NCBI RefSeq assembly: GCF_032854445.1 | Contig: NC_088295.1 | Coordinates: 49,775,385 to 49,839,384 of the forward strand | Reading direction: 5' to 3' | Length of the DNA stretch: 64,000 nucleotides | DNA from: Liolophura sinensis | Lineage: Eukaryota; Mollusca; Polyplacophora; Chitonida; Chitonidae | In this document: piece after piece, positions 13,001-28,000 of the stretch | How the letters are laid out: the number at the start of each line of letters is the position of its first letter | Numbering within the stretch: the first letter of the stretch is position 1 | The notes under the pieces: model-generated | What the model was told of the DNA's origin: nothing | Database searches by the model: none | Seen by the model: the letters and a program-made list of their open reading frames with translations, nothing else | Position numbers and translations under genes: made by a program

Positions 13001-16000
13001 TTGACCTTCCAGCCTTCTCCTTCAGGTTATAGTGAGTGCCACCAACTACAAACACAAAACTAACTTAACATGATCCAGCAAAAAATGACAACTACAAGGG
13101 CTTGGTAGGCTGTTGGATCAGTTTCATGTAATAGGGCATAAGTGCATAAATTCCGAAGAAAGTGAAGGTTTTCATTTTGGTAAATCATTCTATATTTAGA
13201 GACACATTTATGGCATCTTCAAGAAAAACACAGCACCTTCAGGCATCAAATGCATGATAAATCAGGTAGATTTATCTGCCATTAAACAGGTGAATCTAAA
13301 ACCTCACACTTAAATATACACATGTACTGTACTTAAATAGTAATAAACAACAGTCAAGTGGATGGATGGATGGATGGAACCTGTCAGGCACAATGTACGG
13401 TATCTGACAAAATCTGAGGGTAAAACTGGCAGAGCTGGATTTGAACACGTGTCCTCAACTGTCCAGGTCTACATGTAATGCTCGACCAGAATATTAAAGC
13501 CACTAAAGGAAATTAAGGGTTACCTTTTTTTTTCTTTCTTATTTCATTTGCATAAGTATGATGTACATGTACATGTATCAGCATGCTGTGTGATGTACAT
13601 GTATCAGCTTACCGTGTGATGTATCAGCATACCATGTATCAGCATACTGTGTGGCGTACATGTATCAGCATACCGTGTGAAGTACATGTATCAGCATACT
13701 GTGTGATGTACATGTATCAGCTTACCATGCGATGTACATGTATCAGCATACTGTGTGATGTACATGTATCAGCATACTGTGTGATGTACATGTATCAGCT
13801 TACCATGTGATGTACATGTATCAGCGTACCACATGATGTACATGTATCATCACACAGTGTAATATCAGCTTACCACGTGATGTATCATTGTGTATCCTGT
13901 CCAGTAGATGGTGAAGCAGTACAAGGACATCGTCAAATCCCTTCCCTAGAGCTGCCTGGATGACCTCAAAATCTACAGACATGTGCCCCCAGAGGAAGTC
14001 TTCAAGGCAGGTCCTCACCCCAGACTGAATCAGACCACCCACGTCCTGAAAACAAATGCACATGCTGATATGTTATACTATATCTCTTGAATATTGATTA
14101 GAATGTTTCAAATGATAATTCCTGGTTAGCGCAGTGCAATGACCCAAGAGTCTCTCACCAATGCGGTCGCTGTGAGTTCAAAGTCCAGCTCATGCTGGCT
14201 TCCTCTTCGGCCGAAGGTGGGAAGGTCTGTCAGCAACCTGCGGATGGTGGTGGGTTTCCTCTGGCCGGTTATTAACCCACCATAATGCTGGCCGCCGGCG
14301 TATAAGTGAAATATTCTTGAGAACGTTGTAAAACACCAATCAAATAAATAAAATCAAATAAATAAAAGGTGAATTCCAAATCTGCATTTGTCACAAAATA
14401 AAAATGTTGCTCAGTTTTTCCTCAGTTTCTATGGAGACTCCATCCGACCTGCTGATGGTCTTGGGCTTCCCCCGGGCTCTGCTCGGTTCCTTCAACCATA
14501 ATGCTGGCCGCTGTTGTACAAGCGAAATATTCTTGAGTATGGCATAAAACACCAATCAAATAAATAAATAAATCTATACAGACTTGGGAATAAAATGTAA
14601 TTTTCCCACATGACACATCCTTCAACTTGATACAATAAAACATTTATTAACTTCAGGCAGAGTCAAAAGCCATGAACCTCCAACCCTCGGGCAAACCTTC
14701 CCAAGATAATAAATAACATAATTTAGAGGGCTAATCCGTTTTGGATACTTTTCACCGTGGCCTTTGTGATTAACATTTGGCACATACATGTTGGTGGTGA
14801 TTAACATTTGGTACATACATGTGGGTGATGTTTAACATATGCCACATACATGTTGGTGATGTTTAACAGTTGGCACAGACATGTTGGTGGTGATTAACAT
14901 TTGGCACATACATGTGGCACATACATGTTGGTGGTGATTAGTATCTGGCACATACATGTTGGTGGTGATTAACATTTGGCACATACAGGTGGGTGATGTT
15001 TAACATATGCCACATACATGTTGGTGATGTTTAACATATGCCACATACATGTTGGTGTTGATTAACATTTGGCACATACATGTGGCACATACATGTTGGT
15101 GGTGATTAGTATCTGGCACATACATGTTGGTGGTGATTAACATTTGGCACATACAGGTGGGTGATGTTTAACATATGGCACATACATGTTGGTGGTGATT
15201 AACATTTGGCACATACAGGTGGGTGATGTTTAACATATGGCACATACATGTTGGTGGTGATTAACATTTGGCACATACATGTGGGTGATGTTTAAAATAT
15301 GCCACATACGTGTCGGCGGTGATTAACATATGGCACATACATGTGGCACATACATGTTGGTGGTGATTAACATTTGGCACATACAGGTGAGTGATTTTTA
15401 ACATATGGCACATACATGTTGGTGGTGATTAACATCTGGCACATACATGTTGGTGGTGATTAACATCTGGCACATACATGTGGGTGATGTTTAACATTTG
15501 GCACATACATGTTGGTGGTGATTAACATCTGGCACATACATGTGGGTGATGTTTAACATTTGCCAAATACATGTGGGTGATGTTTAACATTTGGCACATA
15601 CATGTTGGTGGTGATTAACATTTGGTACATACATGTGGGTGATGTTTAACATTTGGCACATACATGTTGGTGGTGATTAACATTTGGTACATACGTGTGG
15701 GTGATTAACATTTGACACATACATGTTGGTGGTGATTAGTATTTGGCACTTACACGTTAGTGGTGATTAACATTTGGCACACACATGTGGGTGATGTTTA
15801 ACATATGGCACATACATGTTGGTGGTGATTAACAGTTGGCACATACATGTTGATGGTGATTAGTATTTGGCACTTACACGTTGGTGGTGATTACTATTTG
15901 GCACATACATGTGGGTGAGGTTTAACATTTGGCACATACATGTTGGTGGTGATTAACAGTTGGCACATACACGTTGGTGGTGATTAACATTTGGCACATA

Positions 16001-19000
16001 CACGTTGGTGGTGATTAACATTTGGCACATACATGTGGGTGATGTTTAACATATGGCACATACGTGTCGGCGGTGATTAACATATGGCACATACATGTGG
16101 GTGATGTTTAACATATGGCACATACGTGTCGGCGGTGATTAACATATGGCACATACATGTGGCACATACATGTTGGTGGTGATTAACATTTGGCACATAC
16201 ACGTTGGTGGTGATTAACATTTGCCACATACATGTGGGTGATGTTTAACATATGGTACATACATGTTGGTGGTGATCAACAAATGGCACATACATAATGG
16301 TGGTGATTAACATTTGGCACATACATGTTTTTGGTGGTGATAAACATTTGGCACATACACATTGGTGGTGATTAACATTTGCCACATACATGTTGGTGGT
16401 GATTAACATTTGGCACATACACGTTGGTGGTGATTAACATTTGCCACATACATGTGGGTGATGTTTAACATATGGCACATACATGTGGTACATACATGTT
16501 GGTGGTGATTAACATTTGGCACATACATGTTGGTGGTGATTAGTATTTGGCACTTACACATTGGTGGTGATTAACATTTGGCACACACATGTGGGTGATG
16601 TTTAACATATGGCACATACATGTGGTACATACATGTTGGTGGTGATTAACATTTGGCACATACACGTTGATGGTGATTAATATTTGGCACATACACATTG
16701 ATGGTGATTAATATTTGCCACATACATGTTGGTGGTGATTAGTATTTGGCACATACACGTTGGTGGTGATTAACATTTGGCACATACACGTTGGTGGTGA
16801 TTAACATTTGCCACATACATGTGGGTGATGTTTAACATATGGCACATACGTGTCGGCGGTGATTAACATATGGTACATACATGCTGGTGGTGATTAACAT
16901 TGGGTACATACATCTGGGTGATGTTTAACATATGGCACATACATGTGGCACATACATGTGGGTGGTGATTAATATTTCGCACATACTTGTGGGTGGTGGT
17001 TAGCACCGATGTACAAAGCCACATGGGTGAGAAGACGGAGGATGGAACAGCTGGCTGGGTTAAGTGTCCTTTCTGGAACAGGATGTCTGTACCGTGATTC
17101 CGGGGCTCCCAAAACATGGCCAGGCCTTGTCATATCTTGGCTGTAAAATACAAAATTCCACATATGACCAGTTACTGGCACTGCATCTCAAAGAAACCGT
17201 TATCTCCAGAAGTAAGCCAAAACACAAAAACTATAGATTATGGAACCTTAGCATACATGTAAGTACATTGAGATCCATGCACCTTCTAATCAAATGGAAG
17301 GCACACAGGTACCTCATGTTTAAAAGCTTTAACTGAAACAGTTCTGTATATATAGTGCTTAAAAAAGACATGAAGAATCAATTTCACAAGAAGGTCGGGC
17401 ACAACCCTGTAAAATCTTTGCTGTCAGATCCTCACTTTCAATAGCCATCTGTGCTAGAGGTATAAACAAGTAAACGCCTTAAGCTTAAAACTTCTAAAGT
17501 AAAGCAGTTCTGTAGATACATGTATAATGTTAATGCCAAAAAGATACAGACAACATGACACCCTAATACAATCATCATTAATGACAACAATTAAATAGCA
17601 CTTCATGTCCTCATCAAATCTTAAAGCTAGTCAGCTGACAGTTTTGATAAGACAAAACCACCCCATTTGAGTCCAATGCTTTTCTTGTCTTCTTACTTTA
17701 GACAGCATATCCCATTTGAATAAGGCATTATTCTGCCTTCCAAGCATGTCTCAAAATGCCTAAGATTTTAATTTTAAGATCTTTAATGCTCTTAGAATCC
17801 TACAAAATGTACATCTTGGTCATGAATGAAACTTTATTGTACTGAGCCACCATAATTTGAATTTTTATGTCATGTTTTCCAGCTGATTGTACGTAAAAGT
17901 TTTCAGACGTCTGTATCAGCCATGTTCACCTTCATCCATCCTCTTCCTCACATGAACACATCTCAATTATGATCAAAATCACTAACCTAAATGTTCAAAA
18001 ACAATTCTACCAGTAAAGTATAATTTTATATCCAATTATATACATAATTCAAATAGTTTTGAAGATTAAAATGTATTGTTCAGAGAGGGGCGAATTGAAA
18101 TTGTGTAACAGAAATTACGAATAACCTGTCCAGACCAGATAACATTCCTCCAACACACACAAACGTACACTACATGTGTGTCTGTGGTCGAATTTGTTGA
18201 AGATCTAGGCCAGGTACTTTTCAACCTGGGGGGAGGGGGGGGGAGAGAGAGACAATATGGGTACTCTAGTCCTCAAATACATGCAGGTGAGGTAATTAAG
18301 ACAACATTTTGCACATTACAAAAGTAGAATGATTAATAAGGTCATAAACAGATATTATTTTGACATAGGGGAGTTTCGAGTTTGAGCTCTTTTATCGTTG
18401 AAGGGAGAAAAAGTCCAATTATATCAGGTGACCTATCAATCTTAGGCAACTATTTTTGATCACCTTCACTATAACACAGGCATCTGAAAAAAGCATCATA
18501 AAAAAATTCAGAGTGGACTAATAATACAGAAAATTGAGAAGCTCAGCATTTGTGATCTTGAGAAGTTTTTAACAGAAAGAGATGCCATTTGTGCCTCAGG
18601 AAAAAGATGAGAGACGTGATCAGTAAGTCAATTTCATCAAAGGGTGCCTAACATGTATCAACGGTCACATGACTCAGTAGGACAGTGTTTTCTTTTTTGA
18701 CAACAAAAAAGATTTCCAACTGGAAACAACCCTATTAGATAGTGCTAAGATCTTGCCAATAAATCAACAACAAAGGCCAAACTTATAATAGTGTCACAAC
18801 TATGACAGTTTATGGTATGCACAAGGATTGCAGACCAATGACTTCGTATGTTATGGAATTGTAAATCATTGCAATGGTAAAGGAAACTGTGGGGAGTTTG
18901 TGCACTAATTTACCACAGAGGTCTTTGATATGCAAATCACAAAATGCACTGGCAATCCATGTACTGTGGATGGCAACTGTCATCTTGCAAAGGAAATATT

Positions 19001-22000
19001 GAGCTATGAGGTAAAAGACCTCTTGGTCTTTCATATGTAAATCACTGCAGACGATTGGCAAAAAAATTTAGCCAAACTGGACACCGCCACCGCCAATGCC
19101 AGTATTTGAACACACTCTTACAATACCTCTCCTTACTCTCTTCAATCAAACTTTACAAAAACTTCTTAATTAGTCCTACAGGGCAGACAAGTCAATCAGA
19201 ATCAGGCAAAATGTACCACTTGAAAAATTCGAAACTTCAGGAGAAATGCAGTACCTCCAAATCTTCCGCTATCTGGAACAGTATTTTACCAATTCGCATC
19301 AGATGTTTAAACTTACTCTGAAGTTCCTACTTGTGTGTTTCCTTGTTCCAGATTGTAACCAGCTCCTCCTATCCGTAAACCACAGCCTGGTTCTCTACAA
19401 ATATCTTGCACCGCCGGTCGTCCGCACTGGAACAAACAAACAGAGATATCAAATGATAAAGTCAACAGCAATGATGTACACTATGTTTAGGTGATTCGCT
19501 GTTATGATAACAAGGGTGAATTTCTTTTTAGCAGAAACTGTAGTCCCATGAAAGGCCCTTACATGTAAGTACATGTACCTAACAGATTTCATTAACACAA
19601 TGAACATACGGTAAAGGACTTTCCTTTGTTTGGGCTTTTCACAGAAATCTTGAGGTGAGTTGATCATTTGACTATTCTTCAAGTAAATTGGTTAAAATGC
19701 CTGAAATTGACAAGGACTAATGTTTTGCTTCTCAATTACAGGCAGTACCACAGCAAATGTTTCCACAGCACCTGTTGAACTTTAGCCATTTGTCTGAATC
19801 CCAAAATACATTTTAAAAAAATACAATCTGATACATTTATTTACCTCTTGAATGCCATATTTAACAATTTTTTCACTTATATGAAGGAGGAAACAGGAGT
19901 GTGCTGAGAAAACCACAGATCTTCACCAGGTACCTGACAAAGCTCCCGACTCAAAGCTGCAACCAAAGTCGCAAAGAGCTGGATTTGAACACACAACCTC
20001 ATAAAACTTCTTCCACCTTTAATGTAGTCATACAGCATACACAAGGATGACAACACCACTGTTGAATGGCAGCTTCAACTTCTCTAACATTTTTTTTAAA
20101 AGTACTTTATAAACAAGAGTAACACTTACATCCCCAATCACATATGGATGGCCTCGTGGACATTCTGGAAATCAGAAAAACATACATAACTGAATAAAAA
20201 AATGCAATCAACAGTTAAATACAACAGCATTAAAAGTTACAGTAGCATGTTTCATTCAGAAGATCAATATTATTCGTCTTCAAGCTGAAATATCAAGCCG
20301 TATACTTTCTCACTTTCATGCTCAGTTCTATAAAATATCATTTATTTGAAAGCAGTCTTTTATTCATAACGTTCATTCCGTTTGAAATAGTATGCAGTAG
20401 ATATCAATGTACATGCATGTGCCCGGGTATGTATTCTTGCGGTTTTACATCATACTTAGCTATTTTTCATATGACGAAGACGAGTCAATAAAAGTGATTG
20501 TACATAAGCTATGTCTTCTTATGGCAGGGTGAGCCCATGCCGTCAAAGTGCTGCCGCCACTGAAATAGCATGACCAAGACACCAGACATGACACACCACC
20601 CAGTCACGTTATATTGACACCAAGCCAATCTGAACCTTAACCTTAATCTAACCTGTTAGCGCTGAGCGCCAAGTGAGGCAGTAACAAGTACCATTTTAAA
20701 AGTCTTTGGTATGACCCAACCTGGGTTTGATCCCAGGTGCCCTGACAGTGGATATGAAGCTACAAATCTAAATACATTCAGCTGTGGACAATGATTCAGC
20801 TTACGGTGATTCAAAGTGGTATTAATTTAATTGATCAATAATCTCAAGGGGGCCAAATTAACATAGAATCGAAAATGATCGCTATCAATAAATAAATTAT
20901 CAATATCGGTAACTACTTACTGATGTCAATAAATAAATCAATATCATGGATTGCCAGTGCAGTTTGCCATTTACATGCGATATCAATAAATATTTTTGTC
21001 AATACTGATGATTATTTACCCATATTGATAAATATTTATCAATATTGATAATTTATATATAATATTGATAATTGATATTTATCATATTGATAAATATTTA
21101 TCAATATCATTACTTCAATCATAGATTGATCGATACATGATTTATAGATATCAATAAATGATTTATCCATATCAATAAATGAATTAGTGATATCGATAAA
21201 TAAGCTCATGATATCAAACCAATAAATGATTTATCGATTTCAAAAAATGAATTTGTCAAAAATATTACAAATTTGACAAATTTCATTTATTTTATTCCTT
21301 TCCCATTAAATTTCCGGTTAACATATTACATGGTGTCAGGAAGGAGCAGCTGTTATCAGAGTGCTAAAAAGGCGGAATTATCGATACTGATAAATCGCAG
21401 TACTTATTGATATGGCTCATTCATTTATTGATATGGCTCATTCATTTATTGATATCACTCATTCATCTATTGATATCACTAATTCATCATATTTATCAAC
21501 ATTGTTAAATCACTGAGTGACATCGATTAATGATTTATCAATATCACTAATTCATTTATCGATAAATGATTTACTGATATCGACAATTCTCTATTAAATG
21601 TTAATCTGGCTGATGATAGAGAAATAACCAATATGCTTGGATTTGTACAAAATTTTAGATTCTCTTCCTGTAGCGAGGTTAAATATCAACTTCTTGTGAA
21701 ATTTTCTGCTTTATTCACTTAACCAGTCAGTGAAATATGAAAGATTCCTGATATTTGGTACACTGAAGATCCATGCCAACCAAGATTTATACCATTTTTT
21801 TAAAGCCTCTCAATGCCTCAATACTACATACCAAGTTTGGTGCTAATAACTTTAATCGTGGTATTTTGTGAAGTATATTACTGAATCCTGCCAAAAATGT
21901 CCACCAAAATTATTGACCTAGGTGGTTCAAATTCAAACAAGGAATGTGTTGAGTTTTATCCCTCTGTATCTGTAACGTGATAGGATTGGTTTTTCCAAGC

Positions 22001-25000
22001 ATACTCGTTATGGACATATCTATAGTACAACAGGAAGGTGAGACAGGCAGAGGTACATATGAACTATGACAACGCCCTTCTGCCATTAGACTTAGGGTGG
22101 GGGTGAAACATAATTTGTACTACATACTGTACATGACTGGGTTTTCCTGTGTGACACTTGTGCCCCTGGCAGCTAATAGAGCCTCGTGCACCTCACTTAA
22201 GTGATCCTCAGGCATTGTGGGCAAATAACAACCCTGAAATTCACAGAGCAAAAATCTCACAGAAATGTTCATGTCACATACATGTATAAACATAAATCAA
22301 CAGAAACCTCTATATACAACAGCAGGTTAGCACTATCTGCACTGCGTCTTTATCCTTATCTGATCAGTGTTTCTTGCTGGCTGTACCCAAGTATATTTCA
22401 AAAATGGCAGTGAACTTTTCTTGAGTGAAAGTCACTGGGAAAAGCCTGGAAGAAACCACGGCATCTCTGAAACATTCAAACACATCAGCCCATTGGTCGG
22501 GAGATAGTAGTCTAAAGGTGATGGTGTTTTCCCCGCAGGATTTCCTTCTCTGTATCCACAGTCCTGCATGGTTGATGTACATGTAATTAGCGAAAGTGTC
22601 ATTATGTCAACATTGAAAACTAACCATAACCAGATGTAAATGAGGGGGAATTTTGAGATTGCTAAAGGTAAAATAGTCCTACTGTATCATGCAAGTTATT
22701 AAAAATGCTTCCTTTGTTCATATTAATTTACTGATCACCTGTCTCAGCCCATGTTCAGGAAGCACAAATAACACCTCTTTCCTTCAGGAACTTCTCAATT
22801 TCACAAACCTTGAGCTCCTCAAATTTTTGTCATTGTCCACCTACTCCAAGTAACTTTTTGTGAAACTTTTTCAGATACCCATGATAGAGTACATGTAATC
22901 AAAAACAGTATGGTTTATTTTACTTTCGGCAAATAAAAGAATTTGAACTTGAAACTTTTTCTAGTGTTGCAGCAGGATTTACTCTGTGTGTGACATCAGG
23001 ATTTGTACAAATCTAACAAAACTTCTGAGACAGCCTAGGGTCCACCTCTTCCACAAAGCAATCAGAGCCTGAGTAGCTTACAAAGACGTGTATCATGGGC
23101 ATATATATCTTCAACACGTATGGTCATGGCAATAACAATCAACTTTGCCTGCAAACCGCTTTGCGTGGAACCAGGTCCAGGAGCTCAGGATGTGAGACTT
23201 GAATACTTACACTCATGATGTTTGGGGTTTGTGCCATGGCCACTAGTGGCTGCAGGAGACCGCTGTTGTTCGTGTTCTTCACCACACACATCAGGTGGAA
23301 CACAAGGCACACAATGTGCTGGTCCCTCATGGACAGTCCTGGGCCTGCCACAAGTCTATGACAGTCTACCCCAACTTGGTTGTCAAATAACCTGTTGATC
23401 AGGTCCTGAAACACGACAAGAGATGCCAGAGATGCCTGAGGATAAATATCAACTTCTCGTGAAATTTTCTGCCTTATTCACTTAACCAGTTAGTGAAGTA
23501 TAAAAGATTCCTGATATCTGGTACACTGAAGATCCATGCCGACCAAGATTTATACCATTAATTTAAAGCCTCTCAATGCCTCAATACTACATACCAAGTT
23601 TGGTGCTAATAAATTTAATCGTGGTATTTTGTGAAATATGTTACTGAATTCTGCCAAAAATGTCCAACAAAATTATTGATTACCAGCTCCTCAAAAGTTA
23701 CAAATTTCCACTATGCTAGTACCATGTGATTTTACTGGCACAAAAAATGAAGACAAAAAAGTTAGGACTTTATACAGGGGGTTTACAGAGTAGTAACAAA
23801 CACATGAGCCCAGTCACTGATAATTGGGGAAGTGCATCCAACCGTTCTTTTCTAATTACCAGGTCTTTAGATTACAGCTTGGCTACAACGACTAACGGGG
23901 TGTGTAAATGCACCCAAAACAATCTCCCCAAGATAAATACATAAACACTGATCCAGTTAAATGATTTGATAAACCAAACTGATGATGTCCTAGACGAGTG
24001 TCAGTGCACACACGGGTCAAACTTGTTCACATTCAGCAATATACCCTTTTAACATCATTTAAATCTGTCTGAAAGGTACGAGTTAACAAAACAATGGCCA
24101 CTGATTGAATGAAATAGTCATGTGATCACTCCTTATACAAGTCATGTTTTTCTGTCTGTCAAGTTCCGATAGGACAAAATCTGTGCTGTTTGAAGCTGTT
24201 AGTGGTAGGAGCATAGACTAATTGCTCAGTGAAGCGTGAGCTTTTTCATTACATTCTTGAACAGTGAGTATAATCCCCTGACCACCCCTGATGCTAACCC
24301 GCCTTGCCCAAGTCAGTAAGAACCACAATCTACACAGTGAATCCTGGAATGCACTATCCGAGTCCCAGGGCGAAACTTAAGGTCATTTACCGCATATATG
24401 TGAAGTTTTGAACAGTACGCATGAGTTGCATCTTATTATTAAAGTGCCGTGACAAATGTCCTTATATTTCTTTATGTTTAATGTTCTTTTATAGGGCTTA
24501 AAATGAGCTTGTGTGGAAAATCATTCAAGTAAATGAGCTTGGGAAGGGGTAATTAAGAACCATACTAAAAATAACTTACTGTATTAGTACTGTCGGCATC
24601 CAGACAAACATCTTGAATTTTTTTCTTGATCTGTTGGAAAAAAAATTTATGTCGTGTGCACAAAAGATCTCAAGGATATTTCAGCATCTAGGTCCCATAT
24701 AGGTACAGTTGGAGGACCTTGCCAAATACCTGACAAATCGCCTGACAAAAAGCACAAACTGATCCACTAGGAACTAGTTAGATCCAGATGTCCACACGTC
24801 TTGCGATATTTGAAGCATCATCACAGACATTATTCTAGGCAGATTTCTCCATCATTCGTGATCAGAAAGCTATATCACATGACTTGGTACATCACATGAC
24901 ACAAACAAAATGGCACAGGTCACAGAATTTTGATCACATTGTTTGGCGTGTCAAACTACATGGATACAGAAGAATCCGCCTTTTTCTTTTTTGTTGGTGT

Positions 25001-28000
25001 CAGGCATATTCAATACAAGCAAATTTCAAACCAGGCAGGATCGCCTTTGAAATGTCTACGAACTGATTTTTAGAAATCCTCAGAAGATGCCTCTTTGAAC
25101 AAGAAAAAACTAGCCTAGTGTATTTTCTACTTCAGGAATGGAATAACCTGACTTGGACTTGGGAACAGAATCCCCTCTCATCTCGGCTGATATATATCCT
25201 TCTTACTTTATAATATCATCAATAATCATGGCAATCAATGTAGTTTCCATGGTAACTCTATAGGCTACAAAATGCTATGATAAATTGCACATAGATGGAC
25301 ATATGACAGCATATATCAAAAGTAACAAATATCCTTAAAATGTCACACAAAACTGGTTAAATCCAACGGGTTATGAATTTGACTGCTGTTTTACAACAAA
25401 TTCAAGAATATTTTGCTTATATGATGGCGACCAGGAATACAGAGGGAAGAAACTGGGTACATGTAGGTCAGGTAGAAATTGGTGCAAATAACATTGTGTT
25501 ATTCATAATTAAGCCACAATATGGCACAGGTTTAATTTTAAAAAATCTCGAAACTACCATAATGTCAGGACAAGAGAGGCTATGTTTAATTTAAACTCTA
25601 ACAAAACAAAAACTGTACAAACCTCTGGAGATGTGGTGGTCACTGGGTCTTCACTTAGCAATGATCGTGTCATTGTTATCTCTCGGTGAACCGCTAACAT
25701 CAGCCGGGTCTTCACGATGTTCTCATGGATGCCAGCAGCCTTATAACACGACAGGATATTAGCAATGGAATTAAGAATACAGGTAACACAACAAAGACAG
25801 CGTACAAATATACAATATTGTACATGAGCAGTATGTCTATTTGCTAGATAGAAAATGTCTTTGATCCAAGTGCAATGTCAGGCTATCTTGTCAATGGAAA
25901 TGCCTGCTCCTTTGAGGTCAGCTGTATGCAGTGAATGTTTTTTTTTTTTTTTTTAAAAGGCACGTAACACTTTCATAGCACATGTATGTACCGCTTACAG
26001 ACATGGCTCCATCTTTAAAAACTGTTGTTAGAGGATAAATGAAAACGTGCACTTGTAAATATAATTTCCATGATCGGATTTAGTACAAAAAAAATGATCT
26101 TGGCTGTCTGACTGACTCATCTCACTCATGTCTTGTTCTCTTGGAACAGTGGTAGGTGGATCTCAAAGCATATGTGAGTTTAGTATTTATCTCAATGTCT
26201 GCTCAAATGTTTTCCTGACTTACACATAGTAAAAGCATTCAGACAGCATTCATACACAGTACATGCACATCCATGTACATACTAGGAAACACAATTCATA
26301 AGGCTCGCCTTAATTCACACTATGTAGCAGTTTACCACTGTTGTGAGGAAACTTTGCGAGAGGACTTCTCATCATTTTGACAGCTCTGAAGAAGAGACTG
26401 AGCGCCACCTGTGGTGTTGTCATACCTGTAAGAAGGTCATCAGTTGCTTTACGTCTTCTCCCAGGCTGACTTGAGTCAGGAGCTCTCGCAGTCTGCGGTA
26501 CTCATCCCCAATTACAACGTAATGGTCTGGGCTGCCCTAATTAGATCAAACAGTGACGGTCAATATGGCGGGGCAAGAAATGCCAAATATGATAGCACAC
26601 AGGTACAACGCATTGGTTACTTCAATTATTTCATTGGTGTTTTACGCCGTACTCAAGAATATTTCACTTATACTACGGCAGCTGGCATTATGGTGGGAGG
26701 AAACCGGGTAGAGCCTGGGGAAAACCCATGACCATTCGCAGGTTGTTGCCATACCTTCCCACGTACCATTGGTGTTTTAGGTTGTGCTCAATAACATTTC
26801 ACTGCTATCAGGCTAATGGGTGGATATAGAACTTTACCTCACGTTTGTTATGTTTGTCATCGTTAGAATACATTATGTATTACTCATTAAGTATGATAGC
26901 AGATCACGTACATACGACTTCTACTGCTATCGCCGTGGTAAGGCTGAAATACTGACAGTGGGGAATTCAACCCTAATCCTTTCACTTTGTAATATCATCA
27001 CTACTTACTTGTTGGTTGTTGCTTTCTTCTGTGTTGGTATCCTCACAACTTACATCACACATGTTGGTTGGTGTTCTATTCTGTATTGGTATCATCACTA
27101 CTTACTTGTTGGTTGTTGTTTTCTTCTGTGTTGGTATTATCACCACTTACTTGTTGGTTGGTGTTCTCTTCTGTATTGGTATCATTGTTACTTGCTGGTT
27201 CGTGTTCTGTTCTGGTATCATTGCTACTTACTTGCTGGTTTGTGTTCTACAATAATTCTGTACTGGTATCACCATTACTTACATGTTGGCTATTGCTCTA
27301 TTCTGTTTTGGTATCATCAATACTTACTTGTTGATTGGTGTTCTCTTTGGGCAATAACCAGTCTGTCAACTTTTTCTTCCTGATCACATCAAAGCTGTGC
27401 GAGCCATATGACCGACAAATTTCTCTCATCAGGAAAACCCTAACAACAAAAGTTGAAAGTTCATTTTACTTGTTTACCCATTTATTTATCTATTTATAAG
27501 ACTGATGTTGTATGCTGGGAGGCACACCTTGTTCACATGTTTTATAAGCAAGGAAGATGTGATGAACATACAGACAGATGTCTTGTACCGAATAGTATTT
27601 TCACTGGGGACAGCACTGCCATTTAAATTACATCTACAGTGTAGTACCTTTTTTTAACAATGTGAACATTATTGCCATTATTTTCTGCACTAATTTTGAA
27701 AATTATTTCACGGTATGTTTGTTTTCACTTGAGCCATCTTTACCTAGGGAATTAAAAATAAAGGTAGGCATCACTAAATAGACCACTTAAACCTATACAT
27801 AAACATACTTTCATTCATTTTTGTAGGATTTTGTGCAAAGAGTTAAAGGCGTAGACCACTAAAAACCATATAGAAATATACTTTCATTCATTTTTTCACT
27901 CAGAATTTTGTGTAACGAGTTAAAGGTGTTCAAATACTTGAATTCTAAGGTGGGCTTTATGAACCATACTATTAGCGTTTAGGAACTCTGGCATCACAGG

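Noticed and set aside
14769-16986. CRISPR-like regular spacing
   Set aside because: Units are head-to-tail copies without unique spacers, in a eukaryotic intron.
22364-22582. Minus-strand 72-codon frame (FRLLSPDQWADVFECFRDAV...) as an RNF213 exon
   Set aside because: Exon w37 (phase 0 out) joins directly to w38 (GCYLPTMPED, phase 0 in) as in other RNF213 proteins. The frame needs a poor acceptor and partly overlaps SINE-core-like sequence.
26820-27383. Plus-strand 187-codon hydrophobic frame resembling a membrane protein
   Set aside because: It is the antisense of exon w33 and its 45-bp donor array. The apparent membrane segments come from the repeat.
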